A stretch of DNA of 64,000 bases, taken from Streptomyces pacificus. GTDB taxonomy: Bacteria > Actinomycetota > Actinomycetes > Streptomycetales > Streptomycetaceae. Position 1 is the first letter of the stretch, and every line of letters begins with the position of its first letter. A model generated the notes under the pieces. The model was not told the origin of the DNA. It saw only the letters and a list, made by a program, of their open reading frames with translations, and ran no database searches. This document shows positions 17,101-26,516 of this stretch, in pieces. Position numbers and translations under genes: made by a program. Location of the stretch: positions 248,001 through 312,000 of the forward strand of contig NZ_BLLG01000002.1 in assembly GCF_011766325.1 (NCBI RefSeq), written 5' to 3'.

Positions 17101-18009
17101 TCAGCCCTTGACGGCTCCCTCTCCCACGCCGCGGAAGAAGTAGCGCTGGAGGCAGGCGAACAGGACGACCAGCGGCAGTACGGCGATGATCGTGCCGGCC
17201 GCGACGAGGCGTTCGTCGTCGGCGAAGGTGCCGTGCAGGTAGTTGAGCCCGATGGTGAGGGTGAAGTTCTGCGGGTCGCTGAGCACGATCAGCGGCCAGA
17301 GGAAGTCGTCCCAGGCGCCCATGAAGGAGAGGATGGCGACGACCGCCAGGGTGCCCTTGACCGAGGGCAGCGCGATCCGGACGAACCGCTGCCAGACGTT
17401 CGCGCCGTCGACGAACGCCGCCTCTTCCACCTCGTAGGGCAGGTTGAGGAAGGCGTTGCGCATCAGCAGCACGTTCAGCGCGGAGATCGACAGCGGCAGC
17501 ACCACACCGGCGAGGGTGTCGTTGAGTCCGAGCCCGCGCATGGTCGTGAACAGGGCGATGATGATGCCCTCGACGGGCACGAGCATCGCCAGGATGAACA
17601 CGAGCGTGGCGGCCCTGCGGCCCCGGTAGCGCAGCCGGGCGAGGGCGTAGCCGGCGAGGGCGGCGCCCGCGCAGTTGGCCACGACGTTGACGACCGCGAC
17701 GGTGAGCGAGTTGAGGGCGTAGTCCCACACGGGGATGGTCTCGGCGACGCGGGCGTAGTTGTCGAACGTGGGCTGTTCGGGAAGGAAGGACGGCGGGGAG
17801 GCGAAGATGTCCTCGTGCGGCCCCTTGAGCGAGGTGGACAGCTGCCACAGGAACGGTCCGACGGTCAGCGCGAGGACCGCCAGCAGCAGCGCGTACCTCA
17901 GCGCGATCTCCCACCCGGGCATCCGGCGGCCGGTGTCCCGGCTCCGGCGCCGGCCCGGGGCGGCCGCGCCCGCCTCCCGCCGCTCCGCGCGGTCCTTGAG
18001 CCGGCTCAT
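17101..18009 (-). CDS. Carbohydrate ABC transporter permease (MalG type)
   Basis: 302 aa; the ATG at 18009 overlaps the stop of the other permease (ATGA). Six membrane segments are visible. The EAA loop that contacts the ATPase is EEAAFVDGANVWQRFVRIAL (about 190), the family consensus. The C-terminus YFFRGVGEGAVKG is typical of CUT1 importers. With the upstream permease and binding protein it forms an oligosaccharide importer. No ATPase gene is present, so it presumably uses a shared MsiK-type ATPase encoded elsewhere, as other Streptomyces CUT1 systems do. Confidence 0.93.
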   Translation of the reverse strand: MSRLKDRAERREAGAAAPGRRRSRDTGRRMPGWEIALRYALLLAVLALTVGPFLWQLSTSLKGPHEDIFASPPSFLPEQPTFDNYARVAETIPVWDYALNSLTVAVVNVVANCAGAALAGYALARLRYRGRRAATLVFILAMLVPVEGIIIALFTTMRGLGLNDTLAGVVLPLSISALNVLLMRNAFLNLPYEVEEAAFVDGANVWQRFVRIALPSVKGTLAVVAILSFMGAWDDFLWPLIVLSDPQNFTLTIGLNYLHGTFADDERLVAAGTIIAVLPLVVLFACLQRYFFRGVGEGAVKG

Positions 18010-18983
18010 GCGTCCTCCTTGCGGTCGGCGCGCAGCACCAGCAGCATCAGGGCGACGGTGACGACGAAGACGACCACCGATATCGCCGCGGAGTAGCCGA
18101 CCCGGCCGGAGAGCCCGGTGCCGGTGCGCTGGACGAGCATGACGAGGGTGGTGTCCTCGCCCGCGGGGCCTCCGTCGGGGCCCGCCATCAGGTACACCTC
18201 GGAGAAGACCTTGAAGGCGGCCACCGAGGAGAGGGCACCCACCAGCACCATGGTGGAGCGGACCGCGGGCACCGTGACGGTGAGGAACCGGCGTACGGCT
18301 CCCGCGCCGTCCACGGACGCCGCCTCGTGGAGCTCGCGGGGGACGTTCCCCAGTGCGGCCAGATAGATGATCATGTAGTAGCCGAGGCCCTTCCAGACCG
18401 TGACCGCCATGGCGCTCAGCAGGAGCAGCCACTGGTCGCTGAGGAAGCCGACCGGGCCGGCCCCCACCACCTCCAGCATCGAGTTCACCAGGCCGCGTTC
18501 GTCCAGCAGCCACACCCAGATCAGGCCGACGACCACGATGGAGGCGACGACCGGGGTGTAGAACGCGGAGCGGAAGAACGTGATGCCCGGGATCTGCTTC
18601 TCCACGAGCAGCGCCAGCAGCAGCGGCAGGATGACCAGCGCCGGCACGACGCCCAGCACGTACAGCGTGCTGTTGCGCAGACCGATCCAGAACATCTCGT
18701 CGCCGAGCATCTCCCGGTAGTTGTCCAGTCCGACGAAGCTGCCGGGCAGCAGCGCCCGTCGGTCCGTGAAGGAGTTGGCCACCGTGGAGAGGAACGGGTA
18801 GAGGCTGAACGCGCCGGCGACCAGCATTCCCGGGGCCGCGAACAGCCAGGGACTCGTGGGCAGTTGCCGTCTGATCCGGCTCCTTCCGCCCCGCGGGCGG
18901 CCGGCGGGCGGCCGGCCGCCCGGGGCGCGCCTCTTCGCCGTCTTGCCGGGGGTCGAAACCGGTGAGGTGGTGGGGGTCGTCAT
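18006..18983 (-). CDS. Carbohydrate ABC transporter permease (MalF type)
   Basis: 325 aa. A basic, Pro-rich N-terminal tail of ~45 residues is followed by six membrane segments starting at WLFAAPGMLVAGAFSLYPF. The EAA loop is HEAASVDGAGAVRRFLTVTV (about 218). It lies 25 bp after the binding-protein gene and is coupled by ATGA to the second permease. Together they form the membrane channel of the importer that I infer takes up N-glycan-derived oligosaccharides. Confidence 0.93.
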   Translation of the reverse strand: MTTPTTSPVSTPGKTAKRRAPGGRPPAGRPRGGRSRIRRQLPTSPWLFAAPGMLVAGAFSLYPFLSTVANSFTDRRALLPGSFVGLDNYREMLGDEMFWIGLRNSTLYVLGVVPALVILPLLLALLVEKQIPGITFFRSAFYTPVVASIVVVGLIWVWLLDERGLVNSMLEVVGAGPVGFLSDQWLLLLSAMAVTVWKGLGYYMIIYLAALGNVPRELHEAASVDGAGAVRRFLTVTVPAVRSTMVLVGALSSVAAFKVFSEVYLMAGPDGGPAGEDTTLVMLVQRTGTGLSGRVGYSAAISVVVFVVTVALMLLVLRADRKEDA

Positions 18984-19008
18984 GGCCGGGTCCTTGCTCG
19001 TCCGGGTC

Positions 19009-20310
19009 TCAGCTCTGCTTCAGCAGCCGGTTGCAGGCGTTGACAGCGTTGTCAAGCGCTTCCTTGGGGCTCTCCTTGCCCTGGAGCGCCCTGGCGACGG
19101 CGTTGCGCAACTCGGTCTTCATCTGCTCGCTCAGCAGCACCGGGGTGTAGTTGACCGCGGTCTTCAGGGACTTGGCCGCGGCGATGCGCACCCTGGTGGC
19201 GTCGGTGCCGTCCTCCTTGGTGAAGTACGGGTCGTCGAGGGAGCCCGCGGTGCTCGGGAAGATGGCGACCTGCTTGGCGAACTCCATCTGGCGCTGCGCG
19301 TCGGTGACGAAGTGCGCGAAGGCGACGGCGGCGGGCGTCTGCTTGGTCCTGGCGTTCACCATGACGCCCATCACGTACATGTTGTCCTTGCCGGTGTTGC
19401 TGATCTGCTCGGTGATCCCGATGTTGTCGTACAGCGTCGGGGCCTGCTTCCGGAACTTCTCCAGGTCCAGCGCGGAGCCCGGGTTCATCGCCACCGCCTC
19501 GGTGAGGAACTTCTTGCCCGCCGATTCGGGCGTCGCGGTGAGCGCCTGCGGGTCGAGCGCCTTGGCGTCGTACAACTCCTTGTACTTGGTCAGGAGTTCG
19601 ACCCCCTTGGCGTCGTTGAAGGTGAAGGCCGTGCCCTCCTCGTTCATCAGCTGCACGCCGTAGCGGCCGAAGTCCTCGATGGTGGGGATGTTGGCCAGGG
19701 TGGCGATCTCGCCCTTGCTCTTCTCGGCGATCCGCAGCGACTGCTCGAAGAGCTCGTCGTACGTCGTGGGGGGCTTCTCCGCGTCGAGTCCGGCCTCCTC
19801 GAAGAGGCGCTTGTTGTAGAACAGCGGACCGGTGTTGAGGTACCACGGGAAGGCGTACGTGCCCTCCAGGCCCGGGACCCGGTGGCCGGCCCAGGCGCCC
19901 GGCAGGTACTCCTTCTCGTACTTCGCGGCCGCCTGGTCGAGGTCGAGCGCGAGGCCGGCCTTGGCGAGCGGGGCCAGCAGATCGGGGGAGACGTTCACGA
20001 CGTCCGGGAGGGTGCCGCCGGCGGCGTCGGCGCTGAGCTTGTCGGCGTAGCCCTCGGCGGGCTGGTCGACCCACTTGACCTCGGTGCCGGGGTACTCCTT
20101 CTCGAAGTCGGCGATGAGATCGGTGAAGTAGGGCTTGAAGCCGGCCCGCAGGTTCCAGGTCTGGAAGGTGATGCTGCCCTCGACCTTGCCGGAGGCGTCC
20201 GCCTCGCCCCCGGTGTCGGACGCGCCCTGGCAGGCGCTGAGCGGGAGGACGACGGCGAGGAAGGCGGCGGTGGCGGCGGTTCTGCGGGCGGTACGGCGGG
20301 GGATAGGCAC
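19009..20310 (-). CDS. Extracellular sugar-binding lipoprotein of an ABC importer
   Basis: 433 aa. The lipobox LPLSACQG places the lipidated Cys at residue 27. The mature part is a type 1 periplasmic-binding fold of the CUT1 class, with SITFQTWNLRAGFKPYFTDL, VVNVSPDLLAPLAKAG and YAFPWYLNTGPLFYNKRLF, the last being the usual hinge and sugar-site segment. It is the first gene of the minus-strand operon and faces the LacI gene across 256 bp with two operator-like palindromes. The ligand is inferred from the ENGase and mannosidases downstream in the operon. Confidence 0.94.
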   Translation of the reverse strand: MPIPRRTARRTAATAAFLAVVLPLSACQGASDTGGEADASGKVEGSITFQTWNLRAGFKPYFTDLIADFEKEYPGTEVKWVDQPAEGYADKLSADAAGGTLPDVVNVSPDLLAPLAKAGLALDLDQAAAKYEKEYLPGAWAGHRVPGLEGTYAFPWYLNTGPLFYNKRLFEEAGLDAEKPPTTYDELFEQSLRIAEKSKGEIATLANIPTIEDFGRYGVQLMNEEGTAFTFNDAKGVELLTKYKELYDAKALDPQALTATPESAGKKFLTEAVAMNPGSALDLEKFRKQAPTLYDNIGITEQISNTGKDNMYVMGVMVNARTKQTPAAVAFAHFVTDAQRQMEFAKQVAIFPSTAGSLDDPYFTKEDGTDATRVRIAAAKSLKTAVNYTPVLLSEQMKTELRNAVARALQGKESPKEALDNAVNACNRLLKQS

Positions 20311-20492
20311 GGTGGATCGGCTCCTTTGCTCGGCCCGGCGTGGGCTGCATCCGGTGCACGGGATGCCGCGGACGCTGGGAGCAGACCCTGCATCGCGTTC
20401 CGGCAGAAAGTCAATGCACTGAGCGAAGAAAATTCCACCTCCCTGACATCTTCGCAGCTCAGAGAAGCTTGAACGCAGGGTTGCGTGATCGA

Positions 20493-20506
20493 CTAATGCG
20501 CTTTAG
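20493..20506. promoter_or_regulatory. LacI-type operator candidate O1
   Basis: CTAATGCGCTTTAG is a 12/14 palindrome centred on a GCGC core. It lies between the sugar-binding protein gene and the divergent LacI regulator. LacI-family sites are palindromes with a central CG or GC. Confidence 0.65.
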
Positions 20507-20514
20507 AGTTCAGC

Positions 20515-20532
20515 CACTCAAGCGCTTTAGTG
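20515..20532. promoter_or_regulatory. LacI-type operator candidate O2
   Basis: CACTCAAGCGCTTTAGTG matches its own complement at 16 of 18 positions and shares GCGCTTTAG with O1. The centres of the two sites are 24 bp apart, just over two helical turns, which would allow two dimers to bind on nearly the same face. Confidence 0.7.
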
Positions 20533-20566
20533 CACTGGACTGATCGAGGCCGGGAAGGGAGCACGG

Positions 20567-21661
20567 GTGGCAGCGAATCCTCCGTCCGCCGAGGACGCGC
20601 CGCAGCGGGGGCGCTCCCCCGCCCGCCGGCCGAGGATGAAGGACATCGCCCGCCGCGCCGGGGTCTCCGAGACCGCCGTGTCCTTCGCGCTCAACGACCG
20701 GCCGGGAGTCTCCGAGGCCACCCGCGACCGGGTGCGCCGGGTCGCCGACGAGCTGGGCTGGCGGCCGAGCACCGCCGCCCGCGCACTGTCCGGCGAGGGC
20801 GCGGCGACGGTGGGTCTGGTGGTCGCACGGCCCGCGGGGACACTCGGCGTCGACTCGTTCTTCCTCCAGCTGATCTCCGGAGTCCAGGAGGTGCTGTCCG
20901 AACGGCACCTCGGCCTGCTGTTCCAGGTGGTGGAGGATCTGGACGCCGAGTGCGCGGTCTACCGCCGCTGGTGGGCCGAGCACCGGGTGGACGGCGTCCT
21001 CGTCGTCGACCCGCGCTCCGACGACCCGCGGCCGGTGCTGCTCGCCGAGCTGGGACTGCCGGGTGTGGTGATCGGCGGCGCCCCCGAGGAGGGCGGCCCG
21101 GGGCTGTCCGCCCTCTGGGCGGACGACACCGCTGCGATGGCCTGCGTCGTCGGCAGGCTCCATGCGCTGGGACACCGCCGCATCGTACACATCGCCGGAC
21201 TGCCCGGCCTCGCCCACACCGAGCGCCGCATCCGCTCGCTGCGGGCCCAGGCCGAACGGCTGGGGCTGACCCAGGTCCGCTCCGTCACCACCGACTACTC
21301 GGACGCGGAGGGCGCCGCGGTCACCCGCGGAGTGCTCTCGGACGAGGCACCGCCGACCGCTTTGGTGTACGACAACGACGTGATGGCCGTGGCCGGGGTC
21401 GCCGTGGCGACGAGTCTCGGCTGCGCCGTGCCCGATGACGTGTCGATCATCGCCTGGGAGGACTCGGCGCTGTGCCGTCTGGTCGACCCCTGGCTGGCGG
21501 CCCTCTCACGGGACACCGTCTCCTTCGGCCGCAGCGCGGCGGGGGAGCTCGTGGGCCTGCTCGACGGAGCCCCCGCACGGACGGTCCGGGCACCGGTCCC
21601 CGGGCTGATCGAGCGGGCGAGCATCGGACCGGCCCGCCGGCCGGTGGCCGGGCGGGGATGA
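20567..21661 (+). CDS. LacI-family transcriptional regulator of the glycan locus
   Basis: 364 aa, GTG start after GGGAAGGGA. The N-terminal helix-turn-helix and hinge are canonical: RMKDIARRAGVSETAVSFAL, then RVADELGWRPSTAARAL. The periplasmic-binding-like effector domain follows, with SIIAWEDSALCRLVDPWLAA near the end. It is divergent from the sugar-binding protein gene, and both promoters face the palindromes at 20493-20532. It is expected to repress the importer and glycosidase operon and itself until a mannoside inducer binds (inference from family and position). Confidence 0.94.
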   Translation: MAANPPSAEDAPQRGRSPARRPRMKDIARRAGVSETAVSFALNDRPGVSEATRDRVRRVADELGWRPSTAARALSGEGAATVGLVVARPAGTLGVDSFFLQLISGVQEVLSERHLGLLFQVVEDLDAECAVYRRWWAEHRVDGVLVVDPRSDDPRPVLLAELGLPGVVIGGAPEEGGPGLSALWADDTAAMACVVGRLHALGHRRIVHIAGLPGLAHTERRIRSLRAQAERLGLTQVRSVTTDYSDAEGAAVTRGVLSDEAPPTALVYDNDVMAVAGVAVATSLGCAVPDDVSIIAWEDSALCRLVDPWLAALSRDTVSFGRSAAGELVGLLDGAPARTVRAPVPGLIERASIGPARRPVAGRG

Positions 21662-21730
21662 CCGCCGTGGCGGAGCGCGGGCGGCCGACCGGGGTCGGAC
21701 CGCACCGGCTGCCGCCACGGCGGCCCCCAG

Positions 21731-21767
21731 GGCGGGGCCCCGCCGGCAGCGCCGGGAGGGCCCCGCC
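21731..21767. terminator. Probable terminator between convergent genes
   Basis: GGCGGGGCC (21731-21739) pairs perfectly with GGCCCCGCC (21759-21767) between the convergent LacI and hydroxylase genes. Further GC palindromes lie inside the loop. Confidence 0.45.
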
Positions 21768-21769
21768 GG

Positions 21770-23407
21770 TCAGGGGCGGTGGAGCAGGGCCTTCATCGTG
21801 TCGAGCAGGACCGTCTCCGGGTCGCGCACCGCACCGGCCGCGCGCCAGGCCACAAAGCCGTCGGGGCGCACCACCACGGCGCCCTCGTCCGTCGTGCCGT
21901 GCAGTTCGGCCCAGTCACCCGACTCGGGGACGAGCTCCGCATGCGGTTCCGTGCCGATCCGGTAGGCGTCCAGGGTGATGGACAGCTTCTCGGCGACCGT
22001 GGCGGCCGCCGTGTGCCACGGTGTGCCGCCGGAGCCGGTGAGCAGCACGAAGTTGCGCTCGTACAGGTCCAGCGTGGACACCGTCCGCGTCGTGTCGTGC
22101 GGGTGCAGCCACATGTGCGGGGCACGGGTGCCGGGGTCCCCCGAGAGATCCATCCGATCGGGTACGACGGCCATGCCGGGATCGGCGCCGACGACGGCAC
22201 CGCGCGGGTAGCGGTAGCCCATGGCGACCGTGAGCATGCCCCGCTGGCGTCCGCCGACCATCTCGGGGCCGGGGGTGTAGCCGGGATGGCTGTGCTCCGC
22301 CGAGCGTGCCGACGCGCGCTCGCTGGTGGCCTCCGCCACGGGGCGGCGCTCGGCCTCGTAACTGGACAGCAGGCCGGGGCCGGCCGAGCCGTCGAGGACG
22401 AGGGCGAGCTTCCAGGCGAGGTTGTGGGCGTCCTGGATGCCGGTGTTGGAGCCGAAGGCGCCGGTGGGTGACATCTCGTGGGCGGAGTCCCCGGCGAGGA
22501 AGACCCGGCCCCCGCCGTACCGCTCCGCGACCCGCTCGGCGGCGTGCCAGGGGGCCCTTCCGGTGATCTCCACGTCGATGTCCGGGGCGCCGACGGCCCG
22601 GCGGATGTGGGCGGCGCAGCGCTCGTCGGTGAAGTCCTCCAGCGTCTCGCCGGTGTCCGGCTGCCAGGGTGCGTGGAAGACCCAGTTCTCGGTGTTGTCC
22701 ACCGGCAGCAGGGCCCCGTCCGCGCCCTCGGCTGTGAGGTAGCAGACGATGAAGCGCCGGTCGCCGACGACGTCCGCGAGCCCGCGCGAGCGGAACGTGA
22801 TGCTGACGTTGTGGAACAGGTCGCCGTGCCCCGTCTGGCCGATGCCGAGCTGCCGGCGGATCGGGCTGCGGGGCCCGTCGGCCGCGATCAGGTAGCCGGC
22901 GCGCACGGTCCTGTGCCGCCCGGAGCCGCGGTCCCGCACCACGGCGGTGACGCCGTCCCCGTCCTGCTCGAACGACATCAGCTCGGTGGAGTAGCGCAGG
23001 TCGCCGCCGAGCTTGCGGGCGCAGTCGAGCAGCACGGGCTCGAGGTCGTTCTGACTGCACACGCACCACCCGGACGGGCTGAACCGGGCGATCCCGTTGC
23101 CGGGGTCGATCTCCTTCAGCAGCCACTCGCCGGCGTCGCCGCGGAGCGAGGGGGTCTGGAAGATGCCGTGGTTGCCCGCGAGGAGCGACGCGGCCCGGTG
23201 GATGAGCGGTTCCGCCCCGGCCACCCGGAACAGCTCCATGGTGCGGACGTTGTTGCCCCGGCCGCGCGGATGCCTCGACGTGCCCGCGTGTCTCTCCACC
23301 AGCATGTGCGCGACGCCGAGCCTGCCGAGGAACAGCGAGGAGGACAGCCCCACCAGGGAGCCGCCCACGATGAGTACCGGTACGCGCTCGTCGATGTGTT
23401 CTTCCAT
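21770..23407 (-). CDS. whiEVIII: Spore-pigment FAD-dependent polyketide hydroxylase
   Basis: 545 aa from the ATG at 23407. An FAD-binding Rossmann motif, VLIVGGSLVGLSSSLFLGRL, lies at the N-terminus, and VFLAGDSAHEMSPTGAFG near residue 302 is the second FAD motif of aromatic-ring hydroxylases. A thioredoxin-like C-terminal region ends VVVRPDGFVAWRAAG. It is divergent from the rest of the pigment operon, exactly where whiE ORFVIII lies in S. coelicolor. It would hydroxylate the polycyclic aromatic pigment late in its formation during sporulation. Confidence 0.93.
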   Translation of the reverse strand: MEEHIDERVPVLIVGGSLVGLSSSLFLGRLGVAHMLVERHAGTSRHPRGRGNNVRTMELFRVAGAEPLIHRAASLLAGNHGIFQTPSLRGDAGEWLLKEIDPGNGIARFSPSGWCVCSQNDLEPVLLDCARKLGGDLRYSTELMSFEQDGDGVTAVVRDRGSGRHRTVRAGYLIAADGPRSPIRRQLGIGQTGHGDLFHNVSITFRSRGLADVVGDRRFIVCYLTAEGADGALLPVDNTENWVFHAPWQPDTGETLEDFTDERCAAHIRRAVGAPDIDVEITGRAPWHAAERVAERYGGGRVFLAGDSAHEMSPTGAFGSNTGIQDAHNLAWKLALVLDGSAGPGLLSSYEAERRPVAEATSERASARSAEHSHPGYTPGPEMVGGRQRGMLTVAMGYRYPRGAVVGADPGMAVVPDRMDLSGDPGTRAPHMWLHPHDTTRTVSTLDLYERNFVLLTGSGGTPWHTAAATVAEKLSITLDAYRIGTEPHAELVPESGDWAELHGTTDEGAVVVRPDGFVAWRAAGAVRDPETVLLDTMKALLHRP

Positions 23408-23480
23408 CAGTAGCTCCAGCTCCAGCCGCCGGTAGGGGGAATGGAGTTTCCATGCCCTGGCGGGGAGGGCTCGATCGCCC

Positions 23481-23500
23481 GGTTCACCCACCTGGTTCAC
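23481..23500. promoter_or_regulatory. Direct repeats in the divergent whiE promoter region
   Basis: GGTTCAC occurs at 23481-23487 and 23494-23500, 13 bp apart, within the 202-bp region between the divergent pigment genes. On the other strand each reads GTGAACC, preceded by GG at the lower-coordinate copy (GGGTGAACC). They may bind a developmental regulator. That is inference. Confidence 0.35.
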
Positions 23501-23609
23501 ACATCTCGCGCCACCCGTGGTACCGGCACAGGATCGAAGCCTGACGCCCCTGGCCGGCTTCGTGCACCGCACGCGGCGGCCCCACCGTCTCGAAGGAGAT
23601 GCGTGCATC

Positions 23610-24731
23610 ATGACAACGGTTTCCGAACGTATATCCCAGTCGGCCTTTGACGGGTCCAGGCTGCGTGTCGTACTGCTGCTGGACCTTCAGGACGGTGCTC
23701 AGCAGAACTTCCTCAAGGCCTACGAGCACATGCGCAACCAGGTCGCGTCGGTGCCGGGCCACATCAGCGACCAGCTGTGCCAGTCCATCGAGAACCCTTC
23801 CCAGTGGCTGATCACCAGCGAGTGGGAGAGCGCGCCGCCCTTCCTCGCCTGGGTGAACAGCGAGGAGCACGTCGAGACGGTACGGCCGCTGCACAACTGC
23901 GTCCGGGACACCCGTTCACTGCGCTTCAGCGTGCTGCGCGAGACGGGCAGGCTGCACACCCCGCCGGCCGCCGACGCCGCACAGGGCGGACTGCAACCGT
24001 TCCCCCGAGTGGGTGACAACGTGGTGCGCCACGCCCTCACCTTCACGGTCAAGCCGGGCAGCGAGGCCCTCGTGGCGGACATCCTCGCGGGCTACCGCTC
24101 GCCCCGGTCGAAGGTCGACGAGCACACCCGGCTCCGCAGGACCTCGCTGTTCATGCACGGCAACCGCGTGGTGCGGGCCGTCGAGGTGGAGGGCGACCTG
24201 ATGGCGGCGCTGCGCCATGTGGCCAGGCAGCCCGAGGTGCGGGCCGTCGAGGAGGCCATCAACCCGTATCTGGAGCAGGACCGGGACCTCAACGACCCGG
24301 ACTCCGCGCGGGTGTTCTTCACCCGGGCGGCGCTTCCCGCGGTGCACCACCTGGCCTCCGCGGGCACCGACGACGAGGCCGTCAGGCGGCATGCGCTGTA
24401 CTACCCGGCCAAGCCCGGCTGCGGCATGGCGCTGGCCCGGCTGCTCGCCGGGCAGGACGAGGCGGCGGCGGGCGACCCGTCGACCCCGATCGACAGCAGC
24501 ACGATCTTCCAGCGGGACGACATCGTCGTACGCCTGGTCGACGTGCGCGGTTCCGGTGACGCGGCGCCGCTGCAGGTGATCGGGGCGCACGGCCCGCGCA
24601 AGGCGGCCATGCTGTCCCGCCTGCTGGACAGCGAGGCGCTGGGCATCGACGCCCCGGCGACTCAGGAGGACATGTCCAAGCTGCTGTCGTCCGCGGACAT
24701 GCGCCCGATCACCGACCGCCACGCCCCCTGA
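23610..24731 (+). CDS. whiEI: SchA/CurD-like spore-pigment protein
   Basis: 373 aa from the ATG at 23610, with GAAGGAG 12 bp upstream. Two ferredoxin-like (ABM-type) segments are visible: [18 protein letters not shown] with [14 protein letters not shown], then [20 protein letters not shown] with [21 protein letters not shown] third such unit seems to start at [20 protein letters not shown]. The family is found in whiE, sch and cur spore-pigment loci. It may act as an oxygenase or as a helper of polyketide folding, and its precise chemistry is not settled. First gene of the pigment operon. Confidence 0.9.
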   Translation: MTTVSERISQSAFDGSRLRVVLLLDLQDGAQQNFLKAYEHMRNQVASVPGHISDQLCQSIENPSQWLITSEWESAPPFLAWVNSEEHVETVRPLHNCVRDTRSLRFSVLRETGRLHTPPAADAAQGGLQPFPRVGDNVVRHALTFTVKPGSEALVADILAGYRSPRSKVDEHTRLRRTSLFMHGNRVVRAVEVEGDLMAALRHVARQPEVRAVEEAINPYLEQDRDLNDPDSARVFFTRAALPAVHHLASAGTDDEAVRRHALYYPAKPGCGMALARLLAGQDEAAAGDPSTPIDSSTIFQRDDIVVRLVDVRGSGDAAPLQVIGAHGPRKAAMLSRLLDSEALGIDAPATQEDMSKLLSSADMRPITDRHAP

Positions 24732-24810
24732 CCCCTGCGGCCTGCCGCTCCGGTACCCGCACACCCCGAACCGCCGGCGCCACAGGCACGGCCATGTGGA
24801 GGAACCCGTC

Positions 24811-25251
24811 ATGACCACACCCCATCGCATCGTCGACCTCGGCGAGACCCAGCACAACACCAAACGCGGCGGCGACCTGCGCGCCATGCTCACGCCCACG
24901 GCGGTGGGCGCCACGAGCGGCTTCATGGGCCTGGCGACCGTCGAGCCCGGCGACCGCATCGGCGAGCACTACCACCCGTACTCCGAGGAGTTCGTGTACG
25001 TCGTGTGCGGGGAGATGGAAGTCGACCTCGACGACGAGACGCTGCCGATCCGGCCGGACCAGGGTCTGTTCATCCCGCCCTATGTACGGCACCGGTTCCG
25101 CAACGTCGGCAGCACGCAGGCCCGGATGGTCTTCCATCTCGGGCCGCTGGCCCCGCGGCCGGAGCTGGGCCACGTCGACACCGAGGAGGCGCCGGGAGCG
25201 GGGGCAGGGGCCGCCCACCGGCCGCCGGAACGCACCGGGACGGCTTCATGA
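24811..25251 (+). CDS. whiEII: Cupin-fold spore-pigment protein
   Basis: 146 aa; the ATG at 24811 follows GGAGG. The cupin motifs are [20 protein letters not shown] (His, His, Glu metal ligands) and [14 protein letters not shown]. It matches whiE ORFII in position and size. It is likely an accessory enzyme or cyclase that helps fold or oxidise the nascent poly-beta-ketone. Its stop overlaps the ketosynthase start (ATGA). Confidence 0.92.
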   Translation: MTTPHRIVDLGETQHNTKRGGDLRAMLTPTAVGATSGFMGLATVEPGDRIGEHYHPYSEEFVYVVCGEMEVDLDDETLPIRPDQGLFIPPYVRHRFRNVGSTQARMVFHLGPLAPRPELGHVDTEEAPGAGAGAAHRPPERTGTAS

Positions 25252-26516
25252 CCCGGCGTGTGGCGGTCACCGGTGTCGGCATAGTCGCGCCGGGAGGTGT
25301 CGGGATACCGGCGTTCTGGGACCTCCTGGCCGGCGGCCGCACGGCGACGCGCGGCATCACCCTCTTCGACCCGGCCGGCTTCCGTTCGCGGATCGCCGCG
25401 GAGTGCGACTTCGACCCGCAGGAGCACGGACTGGGCCCGGAGGAGGTGCAGCGCGCCGACAGGTACGTCCAGTTCGCCATGGTCGCCGCCCGGGAGGCGC
25501 TCCGGGACGCCGGTCTCGACCCGGAGAAGGAGGACCCGTGGCGGATCGGGGTGTCGCTCGGCACCGCCGTGGGCGGCACCACCCGTCTGGAGCACGACTA
25601 CGTCAGGGTCAGCGGTTCGGGCCGGCGCTGGGACGTGGAGCCGAGCGAGGCGGAGCCCCATCTGCACCGGGCGTTCTCGCCCAGCGCCCTCGCCTCCGAG
25701 GTCGCCGAGCAGACGGGCGCCCACGGTCCGGTGCAGACCGTGTCCACGGGCTGCACCTCGGGCCTGGACGCGATCGGGTACGCCTTCCACGCGATAGAGG
25801 AGGGCAGGGTCGACGTCTGCATCGCCGGGGCCTCGGACTCGCCCATCTCCCCCATCACCGTGGCGTGCTTCGACGCGATCAAGGCCACCTCGCCCAACAA
25901 CGACGATCCGGCCCATGCCTCCCGCCCCTTCGACGCGCGCCGTGACGGGTTCGTGATGGGCGAGGGCGGAGCCGTACTCGTCCTGGAGGAGCTCGAGCAC
26001 GCACGGGCCCGCGGTGCCACGGTGTACTGCGAGGTCGGCGGCTACGCCACGTTCGGCAACGCCTACCACATGACGGGTCTCACCCGCGAGGGTCTGGAGA
26101 TGGCGCGGGCCATCGACAGCGCCCTGGACCACGCGCGGCTGGACGGGTCGGACATCGACTACGTCAACGCGCACGGCTCCGGTACGCAGCAGAACGACCG
26201 GCACGAGACGGCCGCCGTGAAGCAGTCGCTCGGGTCCCACGCGTACCAGACCCCGATGAGTTCCATCAAGTCCATGGTGGGCCACTCGCTCGGGGCGATC
26301 GGGGCGATCGAGGTCGTCGCCTGCGTGCTGGCGATGGCCCACCAGGTGGTGCCGCCGACGGCGAACTACGAGGCCCCCGACCCCGAGTGCGATCTCGACT
26401 ATGTGCCGCGCACGGCGCGCGCCCTCAGGCTGCGCAACGTGCTCTCGGTCGGCAGCGGATTCGGCGGGTTCCAGTCCGCCGTGGTCCTGACCCGGCCAGG
26501 AGGGAGGACACCATGA
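25248..26516 (+). CDS. whiEIII: Type II PKS ketosynthase alpha (spore pigment)
   Basis: 422 aa, ATG overlapping the cupin stop. The catalytic triad is intact: Cys169 in [11 protein letters not shown], His309 in [12 protein letters not shown] and His346 in [13 protein letters not shown]. It condenses malonyl units on the ACP and pairs with the downstream chain-length factor. The stop is coupled by ATGA to that gene, as in all minimal type II PKS sets. Confidence 0.96.
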   Translation: MTRRVAVTGVGIVAPGGVGIPAFWDLLAGGRTATRGITLFDPAGFRSRIAAECDFDPQEHGLGPEEVQRADRYVQFAMVAAREALRDAGLDPEKEDPWRIGVSLGTAVGGTTRLEHDYVRVSGSGRRWDVEPSEAEPHLHRAFSPSALASEVAEQTGAHGPVQTVSTGCTSGLDAIGYAFHAIEEGRVDVCIAGASDSPISPITVACFDAIKATSPNNDDPAHASRPFDARRDGFVMGEGGAVLVLEELEHARARGATVYCEVGGYATFGNAYHMTGLTREGLEMARAIDSALDHARLDGSDIDYVNAHGSGTQQNDRHETAAVKQSLGSHAYQTPMSSIKSMVGHSLGAIGAIEVVACVLAMAHQVVPPTANYEAPDPECDLDYVPRTARALRLRNVLSVGSGFGGFQSAVVLTRPGGRTP

